Source: Spirochaetales bacterium (lineage in GTDB: Bacteria > Spirochaetota > Spirochaetia > SZUA-6). Taken from it: 11,961 nucleotides of DNA. Position numbers and translations under genes: made by a program. Location of the stretch: the NCBI GenBank assembly GCA_003233545.1, contig QILZ01000197.1, positions 1 to 11,961 on the forward strand, given 5' to 3'. Positions 7,295-11,961 of this stretch are shown here, piece by piece. Below the pieces are notes generated by a model. It was not told where the DNA came from, did no database searches, and saw only the letters and a list, made by a program, of their open reading frames with translations. The stretch's first letter is position 1; every line of letters begins with the position of its first letter.

Positions 7295-8851
7295 ATGCAA
7301 AAGATACTTGTAAAGAAGGATTCGTATTACGATTCGGTCTTTTTAATGCTTATCAATAAAGAAGTTAAACAGTTTGATGGAGTTAAAGATGCGGTTGTAT
7401 CGATGGGTACGGAGGTAAACACCGGACTTTTAAAAGGGATGGGTTTGTTTAATTCGGAAATTGAAAATTCTTCTCCGAATGATTTAATTATTGCCGTGGA
7501 AGCGGAAACAGAGGAAATAGCGGATAAAGCTATTCAGGCTGCAAAAGATCTGTTGAATAAGAAAAAGACTCAGTCTCAGGATGGGGATGAGTACAGGCCT
7601 GTCAGTCTCGATAAAGCTGTGGAGATTCTTCCGGATGCAAATCTCATAGTGGTATCGGTGCCCGGAAATTATGCAGCGAGAGAGGTAAAAAAGGCCCTTA
7701 ATAAGAATCTCCATGTAATGTTATTCTCTGATAATGTATCACTCGAGGATGAAATCGAGTTAAAAGAGCTTGCGGAGGAGAAGGGGTTACTCATGATGGG
7801 CCCTGACTGCGGAACGGCAATTATTAACGGGAAACCTCTCTGCTTTGCCAATGTTATAAGCAGCGGAAGTATAGGAATCGTAGCTGCTTCCGGAACAGGT
7901 CTTCAGGAGGTTTCCTGCAGTATTGATAAATTCGGCAGCGGAATTACCCAGGGCATAGGAACAGGCGGGCGTGATCTTAAGAACAGCAGAATCGGCGGAA
8001 GAATGATGCGGATGGGAATATCGGCATTAAAGAATGATCCCGAAACTAAGGTTATCGTTGTAATCTCCAAGCCGCCTGCGGAGGATGCTGCAAAAAAGGT
8101 TATTGCAGACTTAAAAGAAACGGGGAAGCCATGTGTAATTCACTTTATCGGCTTAAAACCGGAAGCAGATTCGGGCAATCTCCACTATGCACGCAGTCTG
8201 GAAGAAGCTGCAGGTATGGCGGCAGCACTTGCCGAAGGAAAAGAATATAAGAGGAGAGTCTTTACCATTCCGGAGGATGAAGTGGAAAATATCGCTGCAC
8301 GGGAAACGGAAAAAATGAACTCCCGGCAGAAATATCTGCGTGGGCTCTATACAGGAGGCACACTGGCGGATGAAGCGATGATTTTATTCGAGAGTGGAAT
8401 AGGCGGGATTTACTCCAACAACCAGACAAAACCGGAATTGGTGCTTAAAGATCCCCATGTTTCCGAAGGCCACACAATAGTCGATCTCGGTGATGATGTA
8501 TTTACGGTAGGAAGACCGCACCCGATGATAGATCCTTCGACAAGGGAAGAGCGGATTGTTAAGGAAACAGACGATCCGGAAGTTGCCGTAATGCTGCTCG
8601 ATATTGTTCTGGGATACGGCTCGCATGAGGATCCTGCCGGAGCAATTCTTAAGAGTTTGTCCGATGCAAAGAAAAAAGCGGCAGCAAGGGGAGGGTATCT
8701 TTCCGTAATAACATCGATCACAGGAACAAAGGGTGATTTTCAGAATATGGAAGAGCAGAAAAAGAAACTCGAGTCTATCGGCTGTATTGTGATGCCTTCG
8801 AATTATCAGGCATCGATGCTTGCGTTAAAAATAATCGGGAGGACGGTATAA
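7295..8851 (+). CDS. fdrA: FdrA-family protein, carbamoyltransferase component (main body)
   Basis: FdrA has a fold related to the succinyl-CoA synthetase alpha chain. E. coli FdrA (AllF) works with AllG and AllH in the oxamate carbamoyltransferase reaction, where oxalurate and phosphate give oxamate and carbamoyl phosphate. The protein here is 518 residues. It shows the FdrA N-terminal block (SYYDSVFLML, SMGTEVNTGLL), a nucleotide/phosphate-type region with LFSDNVSLEDE (143-153), MGPDCGT (168-174), AASGTGLQE (197-205) and IGTGGRDL (221-228), and a C-terminal half with LYTGGTL (351-357), DLGDD and GRPHPMIDP (406-414). All these match FdrA. The ATG at 7295 follows AGGAGGA; an earlier in-frame TTG at 7277 has no such site. 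It is shorter than E. coli FdrA (555) because the last domain is encoded by the next gene. Substrate here may differ from oxalurate. Confidence 0.92.
   Translation: MQKILVKKDSYYDSVFLMLINKEVKQFDGVKDAVVSMGTEVNTGLLKGMGLFNSEIENSSPNDLIIAVEAETEEIADKAIQAAKDLLNKKKTQSQDGDEYRPVSLDKAVEILPDANLIVVSVPGNYAAREVKKALNKNLHVMLFSDNVSLEDEIELKELAEEKGLLMMGPDCGTAIINGKPLCFANVISSGSIGIVAASGTGLQEVSCSIDKFGSGITQGIGTGGRDLKNSRIGGRMMRMGISALKNDPETKVIVVISKPPAEDAAKKVIADLKETGKPCVIHFIGLKPEADSGNLHYARSLEEAAGMAAALAEGKEYKRRVFTIPEDEVENIAARETEKMNSRQKYLRGLYTGGTLADEAMILFESGIGGIYSNNQTKPELVLKDPHVSEGHTIVDLGDDVFTVGRPHPMIDPSTREERIVKETDDPEVAVMLLDIVLGYGSHEDPAGAILKSLSDAKKKAAARGGYLSVITSITGTKGDFQNMEEQKKKLESIGCIVMPSNYQASMLALKIIGRTV
8837..8843 (+). 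promoter_or_regulatory. Ribosome binding site for the 59-residue FdrA C-terminal protein
   Basis: GGGAGGA lies inside the last codons of fdrA, ten bases before the ATG at 8854. It supports separate translation initiation of the small gene rather than a sequencing frameshift joining it to fdrA. Confidence 0.7.
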
Positions 8852-8853
8852 CT

Positions 8854-9033
8854 ATGAATGTAAAACCTGTTAATGAACTTTTTAATGAGGACCTGGTTGT
8901 TATCAATATGGGTCTTGAATCTTTTGCAGAAAATTTGAAAGACCAGGGTGTTAAGGTTCTTCAGATGAACTGGAAACCACCGGCAGGTGGAAATAAAAAA
9001 ATTGCCTCCCTACTTGCTAAACTGGGAAGGTAG
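8854..9033 (+). CDS. Small protein equal to the C-terminal domain of FdrA (split FdrA subunit)
   Basis: This 59-residue gene lies two bases past the fdrA stop and in a different frame. The protein contains LVVINMGLESFAENL, then WKPPAGGNKKIASLLAKLG. From memory, E. coli FdrA ends with a very similar block (VINIGLRSFA followed by a PVAGGNKKLARLLERL segment), so this is probably the FdrA C-terminal domain encoded as its own subunit. Adding it to the 518-residue FdrA gives about the E. coli length. It has its own ATG and ribosome binding site, and its stop directly precedes the AAGGAGA of the DUF1116 gene, so it is a real, translationally coupled gene. The role is unknown; the PPAGGNKK loop could take part in substrate or phosphate binding at the FdrA-DUF1116 interface (inference). 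No membrane segment or Cys cluster is seen. Confidence 0.85.
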   Translation: MNVKPVNELFNEDLVVINMGLESFAENLKDQGVKVLQMNWKPPAGGNKKIASLLAKLGR

Positions 9034-9046
9034 AAGGAGAAGTACG

Positions 9047-10294
9047 ATGAAGGTGGATATTGAGAAAGCGAATCAGGAGGCTGCTTCAAGAATTCTCAAA
9101 GCAAAACCGACTATTGTTGATATTTCAACAGCCGGCGAGGTAGTCCCGGGAATGAAGAAGAATATGATTCTTCATGCAGGACCTCCGGTTACATGGGACA
9201 GGATGTGCGGACCTATGCGCGGTGCTGTTATCGGAGGCCTTTTATACGAAGGCACGGCGAAGAATCGAAGGGAGGCGGAAGAACTTGCTGCGTCCGGCGA
9301 TATTATTTTTGAACCCTGTCATCATCACGACGCAGTAGGTCCCATGGCAGGAGTTGCGACCTGGAGCATGCCTGTTTGGGTTTTAGAGAATAAAACTTTC
9401 GGAAACAGGGCATACTGTACCTTAAATGAAGGACTGGGCAAGGTGCTCAGGTACGGTGCGTTTTCCGAAGATGTTATTACGAAACTTAAATGGATGGAAA
9501 CGGATCTGGCACCTATTTTAAGGAAGGCTTTAAAAGCACATGGCGATATAGATATGAAGAGCCTTATTTCACAGGCACTTCAGATGGGTGATGAAGGACA
9601 TAACAGGAACAGGGCAGGAACATCTCTGCTGATAAGAGAATTGGCTCCGTATCTCGTTATGCTGGATGAAGACAGGGAAAAGATAGCCGGGGTTCTCACA
9701 TTTATGCATACCAATGATCATTTTTTCTTAAACCTCACAATGCCCGCGGCAAAATGTACCGTAGAACCGGCGGCAAATATAGAAGGAAGTTCGGTAATTT
9801 ATACCATGGCCCGTAACGGGACGGATTTCGGTATCAGGGTATCCGGGCTTGGCGACAGATGGTTTACAGCTCCTGCAACAATGGTGGACGGGCTGTATCT
9901 GCCTGGTTTTACAGCGGAAGATGCCGCTCCTGATATCGGGGATTCTGTTATAGCGGAAACTGCGGGATACGGCGGATTCGCCATGGCTGCAGCGCCTGCA
10001 ATTGTTAAGTTTGTGGGCGGGACACCGCAGGATGCGGTAAAATACACAAAACAGATGTACGAAATAACAGTCACGGAAAATGATACATACCGGATACCGT
10101 TCCTTGATTTCCGCGGCACGCCGACTGCGATCGATCTTGTAAAAATTGCGGAAACAGGGATACTGCCCCGAATAAATACGGGAATAGCTCATAAAGAACC
10201 AGGTATCGGAATGGTAGGAGCGGGTCTTGCAAGGCCGCCGCAGAAATGTTTCGATGATGCACTCGAGGCATTTGCAGAAAAATATGGTAATTAA
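9047..10294 (+). CDS. DUF1116 family protein (YlbE/AllG/YahG-like), carbamoyltransferase partner of FdrA
   Basis: This 415-residue cytosolic protein belongs to DUF1116, whose E. coli members YlbE (AllG) and YahG are encoded beside FdrA-type proteins; AllG is part of oxamate carbamoyltransferase. Family blocks visible are LHAGPPVTWDRMCGPMRGA (42-60), EPCHHHDAVGPMAGV (89-103), MGDEGHNRNRAGT (180-192) and the C-terminal GIGMVGAGLARPP (386-398). The clustered His91-region residues (Cys91, His92-94, Asp95) and the DEGHNRN block are candidate active-site residues, but no mechanism has been read from them here. The start is the ATG at 9047 with AAGGAGA (9034-9040) six bases upstream, directly after the previous stop. 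A longer in-frame version from 8987 would overlap the small FdrA-domain gene and was rejected. Whether it acts on oxalurate or a related ureido acid is not decided by sequence. Confidence 0.9.
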   Translation: MKVDIEKANQEAASRILKAKPTIVDISTAGEVVPGMKKNMILHAGPPVTWDRMCGPMRGAVIGGLLYEGTAKNRREAEELAASGDIIFEPCHHHDAVGPMAGVATWSMPVWVLENKTFGNRAYCTLNEGLGKVLRYGAFSEDVITKLKWMETDLAPILRKALKAHGDIDMKSLISQALQMGDEGHNRNRAGTSLLIRELAPYLVMLDEDREKIAGVLTFMHTNDHFFLNLTMPAAKCTVEPAANIEGSSVIYTMARNGTDFGIRVSGLGDRWFTAPATMVDGLYLPGFTAEDAAPDIGDSVIAETAGYGGFAMAAAPAIVKFVGGTPQDAVKYTKQMYEITVTENDTYRIPFLDFRGTPTAIDLVKIAETGILPRINTGIAHKEPGIGMVGAGLARPPQKCFDDALEAFAEKYGN

Positions 10295-10321
10295 AAAATA
10301 TAAATTTTACAGGAGGATCAG

Positions 10322-11191
10322 ATGAAATTACTCGATCTAACAATTCCATTAGGGATAGGAACACCGCCATGGCCGACCTATGAGCCGCTTCAGGTAAAGT
10401 ATTTTAAAAGGCTCGCTCCTAACGGAGCGAATGGGCAGGTGGTAACCCATTCGAACCATCTCGGTACTCATCTCGATGGTGAAATTCACTTTTATACGCC
10501 TGGCAAAGACATTGCCAGCCTGGATATGGATTTTCTTGTTCATGAGGGTGTTATTGTCGACCTTTCGGACTGTACAACCGACTATGATATTTACACGTCG
10601 AAACAGGTGGAGGAAAGGGTAGAGGTTAAAGAAGGAGATATTCTTATTATTCATACCGGTTTTCACCACTACGGCTGGGATCAGCCGACTGCAGATGAGA
10701 TTCGTTATATGGTTCAGCATCCCGGCCCGGACAGGGAATTCGCAGAATGGGCGAAGAAGAAAAAACTTCGCTGGATTGGTGTAGACTGCGGAAGCGCAGA
10801 TCATCCCATGAATACAATTATTCGAAACTGGATGCCGAGACAGGCCAAACAGGCGGATGCTTTTTTCCGGAAAAAATTCGGAAAAAGTGTGGAAGAAGTA
10901 TTTACGGATGATAAATACCAGCTTATGCACATAGAGATGTTTAATCATGGTATTATACATGCCGAGTGTGTAGCCGGCGATATCGACCTTCTCCTGAACC
11001 AGAGAGCTACGATAGGTTGTTTTCCATGGAGATTCGTAGATGGGGAATCGAGTATTTCAAGAATAGTAGCTATGGTGGATGATGACCGTTATGAGGAACT
11101 CATGAAGAAAAAGAAAAAGGCGGCACTTACCAAATTCGGTGATGTTGCAGGTGCTTCGAATCCATGGCTGCATGAGGAAGCACGGAAGTAA
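10322..11191 (+). CDS. Cyclase-family metal-dependent hydrolase (isatin hydrolase/kynurenine formamidase-like)
   Basis: This 289-residue enzyme belongs to the cyclase family, whose known members hydrolyse amide bonds, either in rings (isatin hydrolase) or in formamides (bacterial kynurenine formamidase), with Mn2+ or Zn2+. The signature HxGTHxDxxxH is intact as His46, Gly48, Thr49, His50, Asp52 and His56. The N terminus (LLDLTIPLG) and the VHEGVIVDLSD strand are also typical. A C-terminal HIEMFNHGIIHAECV region probably provides the remaining active-site Glu/His residues. The ATG at 10322 has AGGAGG at 10311-10316. The stop overlaps the next start (TAATG), so the cupin is translationally coupled. 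Given the neighbours, ring opening of a cyclic amide or imide to a ureido acid is a reasonable role, but this is inference. No signal peptide is seen. Confidence 0.9.
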   Translation: MKLLDLTIPLGIGTPPWPTYEPLQVKYFKRLAPNGANGQVVTHSNHLGTHLDGEIHFYTPGKDIASLDMDFLVHEGVIVDLSDCTTDYDIYTSKQVEERVEVKEGDILIIHTGFHHYGWDQPTADEIRYMVQHPGPDREFAEWAKKKKLRWIGVDCGSADHPMNTIIRNWMPRQAKQADAFFRKKFGKSVEEVFTDDKYQLMHIEMFNHGIIHAECVAGDIDLLLNQRATIGCFPWRFVDGESSISRIVAMVDDDRYEELMKKKKKAALTKFGDVAGASNPWLHEEARK

Positions 11192-11550
11192 TGAAATTTG
11201 TTACTCCCGAGCATCTTCCCTGGCAGGAGATGAAGGAAGGAATAAAACTTAAAGCGGCATGGGGCAGGGATATGATGGTAACCATTATGGAGATGGCTCC
11301 GGGGACGGAAATCCCGGAACACAGCCATCCCCATGAACAGGTGGGTACAATTATGGATGGGGCGGTTCAGGTTACTATTAAAGGAGAAACACGGTTAATG
11401 AGAAGGGGTGAGTTGTACTTTGTAGGAACTTACGAAAAACATTCGATACGCGCCATGGAGCACGGTGCGAAAATCGAGGATGTTTTTTACCCGATTCGCG
11501 AGGAATTCAGGCGTCCCGGCACTGCAAAGGTCCATTACTTTCCTATGTAA
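11191..11550 (+). CDS. Single-domain cupin protein
   Basis: This is a 119-residue small beta-barrel protein. Cupin motif 1 is clear: Gly38, then His44, His46, His48, Glu49/Gln50 and Gly52 (PEHSHPHEQVGTIMDG). Motif 2 lies around RRGELYFVGTYEKHSI (71-86), with His84 as the fourth metal ligand. The metal-binding set is therefore complete and an enzymatic or metal-dependent ligand-binding role is possible. The ATG shares its A with the TAA of the cyclase gene, so the two are translated together. There is no DNA-binding domain, so it is not an AraC-type regulator. It could be an isomerase, an accessory hydrolase, or a sensor of the pathway's acid products; sequence does not decide. Confidence 0.88.
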   Translation: MKFVTPEHLPWQEMKEGIKLKAAWGRDMMVTIMEMAPGTEIPEHSHPHEQVGTIMDGAVQVTIKGETRLMRRGELYFVGTYEKHSIRAMEHGAKIEDVFYPIREEFRRPGTAKVHYFPM

Positions 11551-11563
11551 CTGCGTTGTAATA

Positions 11564-11604
11564 CGGACTGCAAAAACCTGTATTTTGCGGTCCGGTTTGT
11601 TTCT
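11564..11604 (+). terminator. Intrinsic terminator after the cupin gene
   Basis: A 12-bp stem pairs CGGACTGCAAAA (11564-11575) with TTTTGCGGTCCG (11583-11594), with one G-U pair and a seven-base loop. It is followed by GTTTGTTTCT, an interrupted T-rich tract. It lies 14 bases after the cupin stop, at the end of the same-strand block, so it probably ends the operon. The T tract is not perfect, so termination may be partial. Confidence 0.72.
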
Positions 11605-11682
11605 GCAGGTATATCTGCCGCCTCTCTTTTTATCAGCGGACTTTTCTTTATACGACAAATCTGTAATAATTCTATAAACTAA

Positions 11683-11961
11683 ATGTACGGGAAAGCTGCA
11701 GTCGGTGTTTACACCGTAAAATATTATGCAATTATAATAATAATATTCTTTTATGGTTTTTTTTACGCCTTTGGTGATCAAAACTATAAAGCCTCCATGG
11801 ATATCAGGTGGCAGTTTGCCGTAAATGGAAGAATAATCTATAAACCTGCAATAGATTACAGTAAAGTTGTTTATATTGTTACGGACAGCAAAAGGCTGTA
11901 TGCGGTTAATTCGGACGGTATTTTAAGCTGGAGCAGGCAGCTTAAGGGAATGCCTGTCTCC
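11683..11961 (+). CDS. PQQ-like beta-propeller repeat protein, N-terminal part (3' truncated)
   Basis: The frame is open to the window end and gives at least 93 residues. From the ATG at 11683 the protein has a short basic start, a hydrophobic stretch (about residues 15-31, YAIIIIIFFYGFFYAFG) that could be a signal peptide or anchor, then IRWQFAVNGRII, KPAIDYSKVVYIVTD, KRLYAVNSDGILSW. This W-x-F...G...P-A-I...V-Y-I...L-Y-A-V...G-x-L-x-W pattern is typical of PQQ-like beta-propeller blades, usually exported or membrane-linked. No ribosome binding site precedes the ATG, and an alternative ATG at 11797 also lacks one, so the start is uncertain. An eight-T run at 11757-11764 could also hide a sequencing frameshift. 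It lies beyond the terminator and is probably unrelated to the catabolic genes. Confidence 0.65.
   Translation, partial: MYGKAAVGVYTVKYYAIIIIIFFYGFFYAFGDQNYKASMDIRWQFAVNGRIIYKPAIDYSKVVYIVTDSKRLYAVNSDGILSWSRQLKGMPVS
11703..11738 (+). promoter_or_regulatory. Perfect 6+2+6 palindrome overlapping a possible promoter
   Basis: CGGTGT (11703-11708) and ACACCG (11711-11716) form a perfect inverted repeat around TT. TTTACA (11708-11713) inside it resembles a -35 box, and a perfect TATAAT lies at 11733-11738. The spacing is 19 bases, slightly longer than ideal. It could be a repressor site over a promoter for the downstream gene. However, it lies within the reading frame if the ATG at 11683 is the true start, so both cannot easily be right. 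Confidence 0.3.

Noticed and set aside
8987..9046. Upstream start extending the DUF1116 protein by 20 residues
   Set aside because: It overlaps the 59-residue FdrA-domain gene; the ATG at 9047 has a strong AAGGAGA and fits the family N terminus.
10349..10960. 203-codon antisense open frame opposite the cyclase gene
   Set aside because: It lies wholly under a well-supported gene with an intact metal-binding signature and has no recognisable motif of its own.
1..11961. CRISPR arrays, tRNA/rRNA genes, insertion sequences, phage or attachment sites
   Set aside because: No regularly spaced repeats, transposase motifs, RNA gene signatures or flanking direct repeats were seen; the window is almost fully coding.

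Overview
The window is a single-strand (+) block of bacterial catabolic genes. It has strong AGGAGG-type ribosome binding sites, very short gaps and a moderate-to-low GC content. The source is probably an anaerobic or fermentative bacterium, because it carries a biotin-dependent Na+-pumping decarboxylase and an FdrA-type phosphorolytic carbamoyltransferase. The last, truncated gene looks like a PQQ-type beta-propeller exported protein of a kind common in spirochaetes, but this is a weak taxonomic hint and a Firmicute is not excluded.

Region 1 (1-3602) encodes a three-subunit molybdenum hydroxylase of the xanthine dehydrogenase family: the FAD subunit (5' end outside the window), the two-[2Fe-2S] subunit and the molybdopterin subunit. 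The 138-bp gap that follows (3603-3740) is the largest inside the block and may hold a new promoter.

Region 2 (3741-7264) encodes a complete Na+-translocating acyl-CoA decarboxylase in the order carboxyltransferase, small OadG-like membrane subunit, biotin carrier, beta subunit. This matches methylmalonyl-CoA decarboxylase operons.

Region 3 (7295-11550) follows after only 30 bp. It encodes FdrA, a 59-residue protein that corresponds to the C-terminal domain of longer FdrA proteins, a DUF1116 (YlbE/AllG-like) protein, a metal-dependent cyclase-family hydrolase and a small cupin. A hairpin terminator at 11564-11604 closes the block. A new gene with PQQ-like repeats begins after it and runs off the window.

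Reading the parts together (inference): the hydroxylase would oxidise an N-heterocycle, the cyclase-family enzyme would open the cyclic amide, and FdrA plus DUF1116 would split a ureido (carbamoyl-amide) intermediate with phosphate to give carbamoyl phosphate. The remaining dicarboxylate, once activated to a CoA thioester by an enzyme not seen here, would be decarboxylated while pumping Na+. An oxidative uracil/thymine route (barbiturate, ureidomalonate, malonyl- or methylmalonyl-CoA) fits this logic, but the substrate cannot be proven from sequence. AllH, carbamate kinase and a CoA ligase or transferase are not in the window.
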